Shown here: one piece after another, positions 24,282 to 34,450 of the stretch | How the letters are laid out: the number at the start of each line of letters is the position of its first letter | Position numbering within the stretch: position 1 is the first letter of the stretch | Assembly: GCF_035974275.1 (NCBI RefSeq) | Contig: NZ_CP142422.1 | Coordinates: 496,001 to 560,000, forward strand | Source: Chryseobacterium sp. MYb264 | GTDB lineage: Bacteria; Bacteroidota; Bacteroidia; Flavobacteriales; Weeksellaceae | Length of the DNA stretch: 64,000 nucleotides | Direction: 5' to 3' | Notes under the pieces: generated by a model | What the model was told of the DNA's origin: nothing | Seen by the model: the letters and a program-made list of their open reading frames with translations, nothing else | The model's database searches: none | Program-made: the position numbers and the translations under genes

Positions 24282-25730
24282 TTATTGATATCTTTTATGT
24301 TCTTCGCTTTTCACAAATAGTTTTCTGATAGGCTTGAAGAATGCTTTGTATTTTTCAGCATCAAACAACTGAGAGTCGGTGAGTGCTTTGAAGGTCATCC
24401 ATATTCCAAAAGGAAATAAAATCATATTCGGAAGCCATGCTGCGAGATAAGGATCCATTTTTCCACCCCATGCGATATTTTCGATCCCAAGGTTCATAAC
24501 ATAAAAAATAATGAATATGACAATGGCAATAATAACAGGAACTCCCATCCCTCCTTTTCTGATAATAGATCCCAAACTGGCTCCAATTAAAAAGAAAATA
24601 ATACAGGTTACTGAATAGGATATTATTCTTTGCTGATAGATAATTACTTTGCTGAAATATTTTACATTTTGGTTAATTTCTGTTGTTTTTCCCTCTACTG
24701 TATTTTTAAGGTTGTCCAGACGACTGTGTGCAGAATAAATCATTTCCAGCTTTTTAGCCTCTTTTACGGTATCCAGCTTTACCTGTTGTTTAGGTTTGGC
24801 TTTTGACTTATTCTGATCCATATAACCAATAACCGGATTGGCCTGGTTAATGGCATCACTGCTTACTGTCGTAAAAAATGTCTGGTTATCTTTTTTTATT
24901 TTTGAAATGGTCGTATTGAGTTCATTGTAGGTGTTAAAACGATAGTCATCCGTAATTTGCTCTTTTTCAATAGCCTGATCAATAAGTTCACTAATATCGA
25001 AGTGGGAAACGAGTGTATCAAATTTTATAGCCTGATCGGGTTGCTTTTGCCTTGCATCGCCACCTTTGATATTATCTTCGTAGATATACCCATTGTATAA
25101 CACCAGTTTTAAAAAGTTTTTATTCACTGCCGGAGCAAATTTTCCTTTTTCAGCAACAATGGTCTGTTGATTTTCGTAGGTACTTGCTTTTTTATGAACG
25201 AATACACCTTCAATATTTTCTCCGTTTTCACCATAGATCTTATCAAATTTTACCATATATCCCGGAAGCTGATCCAGAAACTGTCCCGGCGTAAAGTTAA
25301 GCGCGGGTTTGGTTTGGGCGATATTGAAAAGCATATTCTTGGCTTTCTTCTGAAAATCAGGAATGATATTATTGGAAAAGAAATAGAGGAGGATAGCCAA
25401 AACGGTAGTCACACCCAGTAGTGGAAGCATCACCCGGGTCAGCGATATCCCGGCTGCCTTCATGGCAGCAAGTTCATAACGCTCTCCAAATTCTCCGAAA
25501 GACATGATACTGGCCAGAAGAATGGTAAGGGGCAGTACCAGACTGACAACGCTGACTCCCAGATAAAAGAGAAGTTTTAGGATTTGCCAGTAGCTTAATC
25601 CCTTTCCCATAAATTGCCCCAATTGAACCCAGATAATGTTTACAATAAAAATGAAAAACAAAACACTGAATATAAAGAAAAACGGTCCAAAGAAGGTTTT
25701 TATGATATATCGATCGAGTATTTTTAACAT
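24282..25730 (-). CDS. LptF/LptG-family permease (YjgP/YjgQ)
   Basis: 482 residues. Three N-terminal membrane helices (~10-35, 53-80 and 95-120) carry the family motif MSFGEFGERYELAAMKAAGIS. A large periplasmic beta-jellyroll region follows, then a Lys/Gln-rich insertion (~285-330), then three C-terminal helices (~375-460). It is part of the LptB2FG lipopolysaccharide extractor. Bacteroidota members are longer than E. coli LptF/G, as here. It lies downstream of a lolA-like gene but behind a terminator. Whether it is LptF or LptG cannot be decided. Confidence 0.88.
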   Translation of the reverse strand: MLKILDRYIIKTFFGPFFFIFSVLFFIFIVNIIWVQLGQFMGKGLSYWQILKLLFYLGVSVVSLVLPLTILLASIMSFGEFGERYELAAMKAAGISLTRVMLPLLGVTTVLAILLYFFSNNIIPDFQKKAKNMLFNIAQTKPALNFTPGQFLDQLPGYMVKFDKIYGENGENIEGVFVHKKASTYENQQTIVAEKGKFAPAVNKNFLKLVLYNGYIYEDNIKGGDARQKQPDQAIKFDTLVSHFDISELIDQAIEKEQITDDYRFNTYNELNTTISKIKKDNQTFFTTVSSDAINQANPVIGYMDQNKSKAKPKQQVKLDTVKEAKKLEMIYSAHSRLDNLKNTVEGKTTEINQNVKYFSKVIIYQQRIISYSVTCIIFFLIGASLGSIIRKGGMGVPVIIAIVIFIIFYVMNLGIENIAWGGKMDPYLAAWLPNMILFPFGIWMTFKALTDSQLFDAEKYKAFFKPIRKLFVKSEEHKRYQ

Positions 25731-25749
25731 GCGCCAAAATTAATGAAAA

Positions 25750-25773
25750 AGCCACAAAGTTTTCTTTGTGGCT
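25750..25773 (-). terminator. Terminator of the lolA-like gene
   Basis: AGCCACAAAG (25750-25759) and CTTTGTGGCT (25764-25773) are exact inverses, followed on the minus strand by five Ts. Confidence 0.8.
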
Positions 25774-25851
25774 CTTATATTTTATGAAATTTTTATGAAA
25801 GCAAATGACCTTTTCTCGAATTCACTGTCGGATATCATCTGCCACAGAGTT

Positions 25852-26499
25852 TTATAATTCTGTAATCACGTAATTTTTAAATTTATTCTTGTCAAATACG
25901 AACATATTGGGATCCAGATCCTGGTTTTCCTTGTATTCTTTAATGGCGATTACGGCAACATCCTTATTGTTTCCGTGCTGTTCAAGTTTTACCATCTGGT
26001 TTTTCGAAGAGTCTACGAAGAGATAGACATATTTTAATCCGTTGGCTTTTACCGGAGTCAGTTTGATGAAATCAGCATTAACGCCATTGACATTCTTTTT
26101 GCCTCCATAGCTTACGTTATAATCATTTCTGTAGGTTGTCAGATAATTGATAGGGGAGAACATGCTGCTGCTGCCATTGGGTTTTGCTATTGTCACCTCC
26201 ATGTCTTCGGCGTTGATATTATAGATTTTACTGCCATCAAAGATCTGTTCAGTGTCCATGATCTTCAGTTTGTATTTGTTGCCTGCCGAGTAATAAATAC
26301 CGGGTTCTGTTTTGGCAACCTGACCGTTCACGCCTGTCCCGAATGAAAATTTAAAATAGGAGTTTTTTTTAGAATTATAATTGGCGGTAATATCATCTAG
26401 TATTTTTTTTGCTTTGGCATCTATTTTCTGTGCATTCGAAAAACCAACAGCTCCTGCAACGAAGCTTCCCAATATAATTTTTGAAATAATACTTTTCAT
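25852..26499 (-). CDS. LolA-like outer-membrane lipoprotein carrier protein
   Basis: 215 residues with a Sec signal (cleavage after SNAQ, ~24). The mature half-barrel pattern (KKNSYFKFSFGTG, PGIYYSAGNKYKLKIMD, EQIFDGSKIYNIN, NMFVFDKNKFKNYVI) fits the LolA/DUF2092-like carrier family. LolA ferries lipoproteins across the periplasm. It lies between ftsK (upstream) and an LptF/G gene. Sequence identity to proteobacterial LolA is low, so the cargo role is inferred. Confidence 0.8.
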   Translation of the reverse strand: MKSIISKIILGSFVAGAVGFSNAQKIDAKAKKILDDITANYNSKKNSYFKFSFGTGVNGQVAKTEPGIYYSAGNKYKLKIMDTEQIFDGSKIYNINAEDMEVTIAKPNGSSSMFSPINYLTTYRNDYNVSYGGKKNVNGVNADFIKLTPVKANGLKYVYLFVDSSKNQMVKLEQHGNNKDVAVIAIKEYKENQDLDPNMFVFDKNKFKNYVITEL

Positions 26500-26567
26500 T
26501 TTTTCTTAATCTTTAATTTTAGATTTTTAAAAGTCTTAAAAGTTAAACATAAATCCTTTGTTCAGGC

Positions 26568-29159
26568 TTAACTGCGCAGATCTTCCAAAAATTGTTCCAA
26601 AGAGTGAAGGTCGCTTATAATAACTTCCCGAGCCTTAGCTCCGTTGAAACCACCTACAATTCCGCTTGCTTCCAGCTGATCCATAATTCTTCCCGCCCTG
26701 TTGTATCCTAACTTCAACTGTCTCTGAAGCATTGAGGTAGAGCCTTGCTGTGTTGAAACAATAATTCTTGCTGCTTCTTCAAATAACGCATCTTTTTCAT
26801 TAGGGTCAAAGGCTCCAACTGAACTTGTCGCTTCTTCAGAAACGTATTCCGGAAGAATAAATGCCGAAGGATATCCTTTCTGTTCCCCGATAAATTCTGC
26901 TAATCTTTCAACTTCCGGCGTATCTACGAAAGCACACTGAAGTCTTAAAATTTCGTTTCCATTAAAGTAAAGCATATCTCCTTTACCAATTAATTGGTCT
27001 GCTCCCGGAGAATCCAGAATCGTTCTGGAATCTACACTTGAAATTACTCTAAATGCCGCTCTTGCAGGGAAATTCGCTTTAATCATACCTGTAATTACGT
27101 TTACAGACGGTCTTTGTGTTGCAACAATTAAGTGAATTCCAACCGCTCTCGCAAGCTGTGCTAATCTGGCAATTGGTAATTCTACTTCTTTTCCGGCTGT
27201 CATAATCAAATCTGCAAACTCATCCACCACCAAAACGATGTAGGGTAAATAACGGTGACCGTTTTCAGGATTTAATTTTCTTTCCGTGAATTTTTTGTTG
27301 TATTCTTTTAAGTTTTTACAGAAAGCGTTTTTAAGCAAATCATACCTCGTATCCATTTCGATACAAAGAGAGTTCAGCGTGTTGATTACTTTATTGGTGT
27401 CTGTAATAATCGCTTCTTCCGCATCCGGAAGTTTTGCCAGATAATGTCTTTCTATTTTAGAATATAAAGAAAGTTCCACTTTTTTAGGGTCTACCATCAC
27501 GAATTTCAGCTCGCTTGGATGTTTCTTATAAAGAAGGGAAGTCAAAATAGCATTAATCCCAACTGATTTACCTTGTCCCGTGGCCCCGGCCATCAGTAAG
27601 TGAGGCATTTTTGAAAGGTCGGCCATGAAAATTTCATTCGAAATCGTTTTACCAAAAACAACAGGCAAATCCATATCTGTATTTTGGAATTTCTGAGAAG
27701 CAATCACCGAACGCATTGAAACCATCGTAGGATTTTTTCTCGGAACCTCAATACCAATTGTTCCTTTTCCAGGCATCGGAGCAATAATTCTGATTCCTAA
27801 AGCAGAAAGATTTAACGCAATATCATCCTGCAGTTTTTTAATGGCTGCCACACGGATTCCCGCTTCCGGTACAATTTCATATAATGTAACCGTTGGCCCG
27901 ATCGTCGCTTTAATTTCCGAAATTCCTACATTAAAGTTTTTCAGCAATCCAACGATTTTGTTTTTATTTTCTTCTAATTCATCTTTGTTAATAGAAATTT
28001 CTTCGTTTCCGTAATCTTTCAACAATTCGATAGGGGGCATCTGGAATTTAGCCAAATCAAGCTTATGATCGTAAAGGCCATGCTGATCTACTAAATCCTG
28101 AGATTTTCTGTCTGCATCATCCAAAATATCTATAACCGGAGCTACCTCAACATTAAATTTAATTTCCTCTTTTACTGCCGTAGAAACTGCTGCCACAGGA
28201 GTTGGAGTAGGTGTAGGTGAAAGATCAAAAGCCTGTTCCGGAGTTGAAGTCGGGAAGTTAGGTTTAGTATTTACGTTTAAATTAATCGAGTTTGAAAAAT
28301 CATTTTTGTTGTCTTCTTCAAAGGAAGTATGATTTGGCGTAACGATCGTATCTAAATTGGCAGAAACCGGAACTTCAGGAAATCCTTTCGGAACGCTCAC
28401 TGGCTCTGGTTCTGTAAATTTCGGAGCCGGTTTTTGAACAACTTCTGTTACGGTAACTTTTGGTGTTTCTATTTTTACCTCTTCGATTTCTTCTGGCGTT
28501 TCAATTTCTTCGATCAATTCTTCATCTGCTTCAAAGTTTTCTTCAGAACTTGGCATCATTGATTTTACTTTTCCAATCGTGTTTTCGTTGATTTCGTTGA
28601 ATTTATTTTTAATCGAACTTGGTCTTAAATTAAATTCCAGTACGAAATACAGAATAATGCTCGATGCCAGCACCAGCCAAAGACCGTACGTCCCGATAAT
28701 GGCGTTCAGGGAATCCATGATCTGGTACCCGTAGACTCCACTTAAAACACCCTGGCCTTTAGTAATGGCTCCGAATAAGATGGGTAGCCAGCATATGAAA
28801 AATAGAGAATGTCCTACGGTTTTCCATGGCTTAAAGATTTTCTTCTTCAGAATAAGGGTTCCGAAAACCAAAAATAAAAAAGCGATAATAAAGGAAGCTA
28901 CTCCAATACTCTCAAAAATAAAAATATTTCCAAGCCAGTCGCCTAATTTTCCGAAAATGTTTGAAGATTTTATGCTTTTATCCAGCATAGTTCCTGCCTG
29001 ACTTTGATCGGCTTTCCAGTTTGTTAAATAGGAAACAAATGAAAAAGTAAGAACTATGGAAAAAAGGATAAAGGTGAGCCCTGAAAATACTCTGGGCTTT
29101 GATAGGAGTTTGCCTTTGTCAGGCGATTCTTTCTGCGTATTCTGTGTCTTTTTATCCAT
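26568..29159 (-). CDS. ftsK: DNA translocase FtsK/SpoIIIE
   Basis: 863 residues. Four membrane helices (~28-185) precede a Pro/Glu/Val-rich linker (~205-340), the alpha/beta motor with Walker A GATGQGKSV (~531) and Walker B VLVVDEFADLIM, and a C-terminal winged-helix gamma domain (LQRQLKLGYNRAGRIMDQLE) that reads orienting DNA motifs. It pumps chromosome dimers through the division septum and activates XerCD. It is encoded on its own strand upstream of the lolA-like gene with a 68-bp gap. Confidence 0.95.
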   Translation of the reverse strand: MDKKTQNTQKESPDKGKLLSKPRVFSGLTFILFSIVLTFSFVSYLTNWKADQSQAGTMLDKSIKSSNIFGKLGDWLGNIFIFESIGVASFIIAFLFLVFGTLILKKKIFKPWKTVGHSLFFICWLPILFGAITKGQGVLSGVYGYQIMDSLNAIIGTYGLWLVLASSIILYFVLEFNLRPSSIKNKFNEINENTIGKVKSMMPSSEENFEADEELIEEIETPEEIEEVKIETPKVTVTEVVQKPAPKFTEPEPVSVPKGFPEVPVSANLDTIVTPNHTSFEEDNKNDFSNSINLNVNTKPNFPTSTPEQAFDLSPTPTPTPVAAVSTAVKEEIKFNVEVAPVIDILDDADRKSQDLVDQHGLYDHKLDLAKFQMPPIELLKDYGNEEISINKDELEENKNKIVGLLKNFNVGISEIKATIGPTVTLYEIVPEAGIRVAAIKKLQDDIALNLSALGIRIIAPMPGKGTIGIEVPRKNPTMVSMRSVIASQKFQNTDMDLPVVFGKTISNEIFMADLSKMPHLLMAGATGQGKSVGINAILTSLLYKKHPSELKFVMVDPKKVELSLYSKIERHYLAKLPDAEEAIITDTNKVINTLNSLCIEMDTRYDLLKNAFCKNLKEYNKKFTERKLNPENGHRYLPYIVLVVDEFADLIMTAGKEVELPIARLAQLARAVGIHLIVATQRPSVNVITGMIKANFPARAAFRVISSVDSRTILDSPGADQLIGKGDMLYFNGNEILRLQCAFVDTPEVERLAEFIGEQKGYPSAFILPEYVSEEATSSVGAFDPNEKDALFEEAARIIVSTQQGSTSMLQRQLKLGYNRAGRIMDQLEASGIVGGFNGAKAREVIISDLHSLEQFLEDLRS

Positions 29160-29580
29160 AATATGTGGGCAAATTTAGTGCTTTTTTTTCAGGATTAAAC
29201 GGAATTTTTTCTGAAAAGATTCTTAAATATACGGAAAGATTTTATTTGTTTAATACAGGCATATTGCAGATGTGAAAAATTGTGTATGCTTTTATTTTCT
29301 ATTCATTTTTAGCTGTTGATCTACTACAATTATGCTCCTTTTAGTATGGTAAATTGTTGTATTTCAAATTTTTATAAAGTTGCTGTTAATATGTAGTATA
29401 GGTACCTGGGCAGCCCTCTGTTATTTTTGTTTTTATTAATATCTGCTACACGTTGAGATTTTTATGGGGTATCTGAAGGCTGTTGTCTCTGGAAATCAAC
29501 AGGATATTGAATCTTACTGGTTTAGGCAGATAAAATTTTAAAGTTATAGTGACCCAATATTCTCTTATTAAGTGTATTTA
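29160..29580. other. Divergent intergenic region ftsK / adhesin
   Basis: No ORF. A TATTTTTG at 29422-29429 could be a -7 element for the rightward adhesin gene but lies ~150 bp from its start. CAAATTTA at 29170-29177 reads TAAATTTG on the minus strand, very close to the ftsK start. Nothing else stands out. Confidence 0.45.
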
Positions 29581-32500
29581 ATGATGAAAAAAAAACTACT
29601 TGTATTTATTGCTCTTTTAACATGCTGTAAAATATATACACAAATTGTTACAAGATATCACGAATCGATAAAAGGGGGAGTAGCCATGATAGGAAATTCA
29701 TGGTATTACAGTACTTCCCCTACCGGTTCCCGCCTGATACCGGATATAGACAATGATTCTTCTACGAATTGGTCTACTTCAGCAGATCTTATTTTACCGG
29801 CAGGATCTACGGTTGAGAAGGCATATTTGTCTGTAGAAAATGATCTTTCGGCTTTCAATTCCGTGCGTTTTAAAGCTCCGGGCAGTAATTATACAACTTT
29901 AAATCAGAGTTCAAGTGTGGTCAACCGAACATCTACGGGATATTCTCAACGGATATGGGATGTAACTGCTCTTATTCCCACTAACGGTTATGTAAGCGTG
30001 GCCGCAGGTGGTGCAGGCGGAAGATATTATCTGGCAAATCCCTCACCAGTGCCTTCTAGGATGGGTGGCTGGTCGATAATAGTAGTTTATAAAAATGCAG
30101 GTTCCAAGTACAGAAATATAACGATTGCCGATAACTGGAGATATTTCGTTAATTCTTCGGTGACAACAAATATTACAGGAATAAAAGTTCCTGCGAACGG
30201 TAGTGTAAAAGCCGTTGTTGGGGTTACCGGAACTTACGGTGACCGTGGATATACTGATCTGCTGAATTTTGGGAGAACAGGGACTGCTCTCACTGCACTG
30301 GCAGACCCTATGACTCATTCCAAGACTGATGTTCTTAATTCATCTATTGCATGGGCACCTGTGAACAATGTTACTGCCGATGGGGGGCCTGCTATTTCCG
30401 GGAATTATACGGCAAGAAATCCGATAAGTAAGGGGCACCTCTATGGAGCTGCCGAAGCTTATGACTTTGATGCAGATATTTTCGATGCCTCCGGAATCTT
30501 ACAAGGGTCTCCTAATCCGGTTGATATTACGCTTGAACAGCGAGGGTTGGGGGGAGATGTCTTGGTTAGCGGTTCCTATTTTATTTCTGTCGATCTTGCT
30601 GAAGCTCCGGTTCTTACAAAGAATTTATCTCCTACGGTAATTAACGATGGGGAGACGGCTACTTATACATGGACAGTTACCAATACAAAATCTGATGCAG
30701 TTGTACAGACCATTGCTTTTACAGATACTCTTCCCGCGAATATAAAAGTAGCTGCAGTTCCTAATGCTTCCGTGAGCGGAGGCAGTGGCGGGACTGTTGC
30801 TGCAGTGGCGGGCTCAGGTACTGTTACAGTCAGTAATCTTGTTCTTAATCCCGGGGAATCAGCCACTATAAAAGTGGATATTACCAATGTTCCGGGACAG
30901 CTCAATGCCAGCTGTACCGGAAATCCATCTCCTTTTACCAATAGCTCTGCAAATATAAGCTTTCCCTCGGGGATTAGTCTGGATACGACATTGATGCTTC
31001 CTCAGTGTTTGATTGTTAATGATTGTGCTTCTGTACAAGACAGTAGTCTTAGCGTATGTTCAGAGACTTCATCTGCTGATTTCGATCTTACTGCGGCTGA
31101 AGGGGCGATTTCTCCTGGACCCGGACTAAGTTTTCAGTATTATGAAAATCTTTCCGATGCTACTGCAGGCAACCTGAATATTATTCAGAATCCATTGGCT
31201 TATCATTCAGATACAAAGACGGTATATGTACGTGTAGGGAAAGGGTCGTGTTTTAAAGTAGCTGAACTACATTTGAATGTAAGCATAAAACCCCAATTTC
31301 AGAATGCGGGCTTAAGTGTATGTTCCGATACGCCAACAGGGGTCTTTAATCTGAATGCTGCAGAAGGAAATATATCGGTTGATCCCGGTGTTGTGTTTTC
31401 GTATTATGAAAATGCGGCAGACGCGGATCTAGGTAATGGAAATATCATCACAACTCCATCAGCCTATTCTTCGGCAAGTAATATTATTTACGTCAGACTT
31501 ACGAAAGGACTTTGTTTCAGTGTGGCAGAATTAAAGCTTACAGTTAATGTAAAGCCTGTTGTCTCAATTATCGCTCCCGATACGGTGATTTGTCATAATA
31601 ATCCGGTTACGCTGACTTCGAGTCTTGCTTCCGGAAATCTCTGGTCTACGGGAGAAACTACGCAAAGTATTGTGGTTAACAACGGAGGGGTGTACACACT
31701 GTCAAATAACGATGGGGTATGTGAAAGTGATCCTGTAGCTGTTACCATTTATAAAGATGAAGATCCTGATCTACAAATCAGCGGACCTGCTTCTACCTGT
31801 GGAGAAACAGTTGTTCTTACGGCTGTGGCGAAGGGTACAGGCAATATTTTCAGCTGGTCGACAGGCGATTCAGGTGATACAGTCAATGTGAATAATCCGG
31901 GAACCTATTCAGTAACTGTGAAAACTCCTTTGGGTTGTGAGTATCAGAAATCATTTACGGTAAGTATAGGATCATCACCTTCTGTTCATAATTCTGTAAT
32001 AAGCCTCTGTTCTGATACACCGAATGCAATTTTTAATCTGAATACTGAGGAAGGGAATATATCAGTGGATCCCGGTGTTGTTTTTTCATATTATGAAAAT
32101 GCAACAGATGCAAATGCGGGTAACGGAAATATTATCGCATCACCTTCTGCCTACTCTTCGGGAAGTCAGATTATTTACGTCAGAGTGGCGAAAGGAATTT
32201 GTTTCAGTGTGGCAGAATTAAAGCTTACAGTTAATGTAAAGCCTGTTGTCTTAATTATCGCTCCCGATACGGTGATTTGTCATAATAATCCGGTTACGCT
32301 GACTTCGAGTCTTACTTCCGGAAATCTCTGGTCAACAGGAGAAACTACGCAAAGTATTGTGGTTAGCAATGGAGGGGTATACACACTGTCAAATAACAAT
32401 GGGCTATGTCAAAGTGATCCTGTAGACGTTACCGTTTATAAAGATGAAGATCCGGATGTACAGATCCTGGGAAATCTGATTTTTTGTGAGGGAGATTCTA

Positions 32501-33855
32501 CCATACTAACCGCTTCGGCAAACGGTACAGGGAATACTTTTCTTTGGTCCAATGGTGTTGCCGGCCCTGTCAATACGGTAACCTCGCCAGGATTATATAC
32601 GGTAAAAGTAACAACTCCTTTAGGCTGTATATATGAAAGGACAGTCACTGTTGAAATGGATCCTTTGATTATTATCAATATCAATCCTCCCACAGAAAAC
32701 ATTACCTGCAATGTTCAGGATATTATGTTGGATGGTTCAGGTTCTGTTTATCAGCCGGGCTCTGTATTTTTATGGACAGCGACCGGGGGTGGAAATATCG
32801 TTTCCGGTGCCGATACGCTTACTCCCGTTGTTAATAAAGGCGGTACGTATACCCTTACCCTTACCAGCCCTGCTTCTGGTGGTTGCGTAAAGCAGTCTTC
32901 AGTGAATGTATTGGAAGATACGGTACCTCCACCGGTCACATTAACTGCTTCCAGCTTAATTATCTGTAAAGGAGATTCTGTAACATTAAACGCTCTGGGA
33001 GCAGTTTCTTATGAATGGACGGGGATTCCCGGAAATGCTGCGTCCCAGGTAGTATCTCCGGAAACCACCACTGTTTATACTGTAACAGGAACAGGTAATA
33101 ATGGTTGTAAAACAAGTGTTTCCGTCACTGTTGCGGTGGTTCCGGCAATTGTTTCCTCCCTTCATGATATTCAGATCTGTGAGGGGCAGAAGGGAATGCT
33201 GGATGCAGGGGCAGGTCCGGATTATACTTATCAGTGGAATACAGGAGAAAGTACTCAAACCATTGAGGTAAATCTGAACGGAGTATACACTGTAACCATT
33301 GATAATGGTGTTTGTTCCAAAGTCTACACCGCCGAAGTGCATTATACAAAAGTTCCCGATATTATTGATATCGCATACAAAGATAACATCCTTACCATAA
33401 AAGTTCAGAATAATGAAAATATTGCTCTGCAGTATTCTATTGATAACGGGGTATCCTGGCAGGATTCTAACATATTTTACAATGTGCTGAAGAATACAGA
33501 ATATACGATCAGGGTAAGGAATATACGGACGCTGTGTGATGCATCTGTTCTGTATTATACCTTTATGCTCCCCAATGTTATTACGCCGGAAGGGGATGGG
33601 CACAACGATGACTTCAGCTTTGAGGGGATTTCAAAATTCAAAAACTTTTCAGCAACCATTTTTGATCGGTATGGGCAGCAACTTTTCAAGGCTACTCCAC
33701 AGAAGCCCGTTTGGGACGGCAAGTATCTGGGAAGGGTAATTCCCACTGCTACGTATTGGTATATTGCATCCTGGGAAGATCGCCTTAGCGGAAAGCTCTT
33801 TAAAATTTCCGGGTGGATATTGCTTAAAAACAGAAACAATTATGATAGGCGATGA
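29581..33855 (+). CDS. Large secreted adhesin-like protein with T9SS type-B (gliding-motility-associated) C-terminal domain
   Basis: 1,424 residues from the ATG at 29581 (a GTG at 29572 is less likely). Order: Sec signal to ~21; an N-terminal beta domain (~22-330) resembling DUF3344; a DUF11-like repeat (~340-440, PVLTKNLSPTVINDGETATYTWTVTNT); Ig-like/PKD-like repeats with Cys-paired SLSVCSETS/LSVCSDTP starts; a duplicated 229-residue unit; and the C-terminal ~90-residue gliding_CTERM domain (LPNVITPEGDGHNDDF...ATIFDRYGQQLF...YWYIASWED). This domain directs T9SS secretion and surface attachment. Ligand unknown. Confidence 0.9.
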   Translation: MMKKKLLVFIALLTCCKIYTQIVTRYHESIKGGVAMIGNSWYYSTSPTGSRLIPDIDNDSSTNWSTSADLILPAGSTVEKAYLSVENDLSAFNSVRFKAPGSNYTTLNQSSSVVNRTSTGYSQRIWDVTALIPTNGYVSVAAGGAGGRYYLANPSPVPSRMGGWSIIVVYKNAGSKYRNITIADNWRYFVNSSVTTNITGIKVPANGSVKAVVGVTGTYGDRGYTDLLNFGRTGTALTALADPMTHSKTDVLNSSIAWAPVNNVTADGGPAISGNYTARNPISKGHLYGAAEAYDFDADIFDASGILQGSPNPVDITLEQRGLGGDVLVSGSYFISVDLAEAPVLTKNLSPTVINDGETATYTWTVTNTKSDAVVQTIAFTDTLPANIKVAAVPNASVSGGSGGTVAAVAGSGTVTVSNLVLNPGESATIKVDITNVPGQLNASCTGNPSPFTNSSANISFPSGISLDTTLMLPQCLIVNDCASVQDSSLSVCSETSSADFDLTAAEGAISPGPGLSFQYYENLSDATAGNLNIIQNPLAYHSDTKTVYVRVGKGSCFKVAELHLNVSIKPQFQNAGLSVCSDTPTGVFNLNAAEGNISVDPGVVFSYYENAADADLGNGNIITTPSAYSSASNIIYVRLTKGLCFSVAELKLTVNVKPVVSIIAPDTVICHNNPVTLTSSLASGNLWSTGETTQSIVVNNGGVYTLSNNDGVCESDPVAVTIYKDEDPDLQISGPASTCGETVVLTAVAKGTGNIFSWSTGDSGDTVNVNNPGTYSVTVKTPLGCEYQKSFTVSIGSSPSVHNSVISLCSDTPNAIFNLNTEEGNISVDPGVVFSYYENATDANAGNGNIIASPSAYSSGSQIIYVRVAKGICFSVAELKLTVNVKPVVLIIAPDTVICHNNPVTLTSSLTSGNLWSTGETTQSIVVSNGGVYTLSNNNGLCQSDPVDVTVYKDEDPDVQILGNLIFCEGDSTILTASANGTGNTFLWSNGVAGPVNTVTSPGLYTVKVTTPLGCIYERTVTVEMDPLIIININPPTENITCNVQDIMLDGSGSVYQPGSVFLWTATGGGNIVSGADTLTPVVNKGGTYTLTLTSPASGGCVKQSSVNVLEDTVPPPVTLTASSLIICKGDSVTLNALGAVSYEWTGIPGNAASQVVSPETTTVYTVTGTGNNGCKTSVSVTVAVVPAIVSSLHDIQICEGQKGMLDAGAGPDYTYQWNTGESTQTIEVNLNGVYTVTIDNGVCSKVYTAEVHYTKVPDIIDIAYKDNILTIKVQNNENIALQYSIDNGVSWQDSNIFYNVLKNTEYTIRVRNIRTLCDASVLYYTFMLPNVITPEGDGHNDDFSFEGISKFKNFSATIFDRYGQQLFKATPQKPVWDGKYLGRVIPTATYWYIASWEDRLSGKLFKISGWILLKNRNNYDRR
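31313..32685 (+). repeat. Intragenic tandem duplication, 687-bp unit
   Basis: Two in-frame copies of a 687-bp (229-codon) unit begin near 31313 and 32000. The stretch 31514-31770 is nearly identical to 32201-32457, whereas the flanks of each unit have diverged. The pattern suggests duplication followed by local gene conversion. Confidence 0.8.
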
Positions 33856-33961
33856 AATAATGTAATACACTAAAGGAGCCGGAAGTTAGCCATATCCTTT
33901 TGTGTTTATCAGTAGATTCCCCATATATTAAGGTTTGCTTCTTTCTGCTTCCGTTTTTACT

Positions 33962-33993
33962 TAGCTCCTGTTTAAAATTTTAAGCAGGAGCTA
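33962..33993. terminator. Palindrome downstream of the adhesin gene
   Basis: TAGCTCCTG/CAGGAGCTA closes over an inner TTAAAATTTTAA palindrome with one G-U pair, giving an almost loop-free hairpin. There is no strong T-tract, so terminator function is uncertain. Confidence 0.45.
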
Positions 33994-34119
33994 CACTTTA
34001 CTGATGATATTTTTTATTTTTCCATGTCTGTTATGTTTTGGTGAATATTTGACTATGAAATAAAATCTATGTCGAAAAGAACGATGAAATTTCATCAATG
34101 AAATCTAAATGGGGTTTTA

Positions 34120-34228
34120 TACTATTTTATCTTTGAAATTCCCTTTCAATTATTTACCATTTTCAGCGTTATAATAGCATTGAATTCATATACATCGGGT
34201 TTCACCCGACGCTACTGATATTTAACCC
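34120..34228 (+). repeat. Dispersed ~109-bp repeat, copy 2
   Basis: Same orientation-corrected sequence family as 2711-2819. Contains ATTTTATCTTTGAAATT, the CGGG/CCCG hairpin and TACTGATATTTA. Confidence 0.65.
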
Positions 34229-34372
34229 CTTCTGGGTTTTTGAGGTGAATTCAAGAAGAAAACAGTATTACACTTATTGTATTATTGAAAATCTGTATTT
34301 CAACGGTTTTTTATAACGATTCTTCGCACTGTTATGTTCCTGTTCTCGATCTGTGAGGTTCTGTTCTTCTTT

Positions 34373-34388
34373 TTTGAACTAGTTCAAA
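34373..34388. promoter_or_regulatory. Fnr/Crp-like operator (perfect 16-bp palindrome)
   Basis: TTTGAACTAGTTCAAA is its own reverse complement and contains TTGA-N6-TCAA, the spacing of Fnr/Dnr-type sites. It overlaps the expected -33 region of the isochorismatase promoter. A Crp/Fnr-family gene ends the cluster. Confidence 0.6.
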
Positions 34389-34409
34389 GGAAATGGGTTT
34401 TCGGCGCGA

Positions 34410-34417
34410 TAACTTTG
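34410..34417 (+). promoter_or_regulatory. -7 element of the isochorismatase cluster
   Basis: TAACTTTG (TAnnTTTG) 33 bp before the first start codon and 21 bp downstream of the Fnr-like palindrome. Confidence 0.55.
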
Positions 34418-34450
34418 CCAAAGTAAAATTAATACAAAAATATAATTCTT

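Larger units (their letters stand above)
33856..34450. other. Intergenic region with palindrome, dispersed repeat and promoter
   Basis: Holds a 32-nt palindrome (33962-33993), dispersed-repeat copy 2 (34120-34228), the Fnr-like palindrome and the isochorismatase promoter. No convincing ORF. Confidence 0.6.

Noticed and set aside
33125..33349. Antisense open frames within the adhesin gene (several between 30043 and 33870)
   Set aside because: They are shadows of a long GC-richer coding sequence and show no independent signals or motifs.
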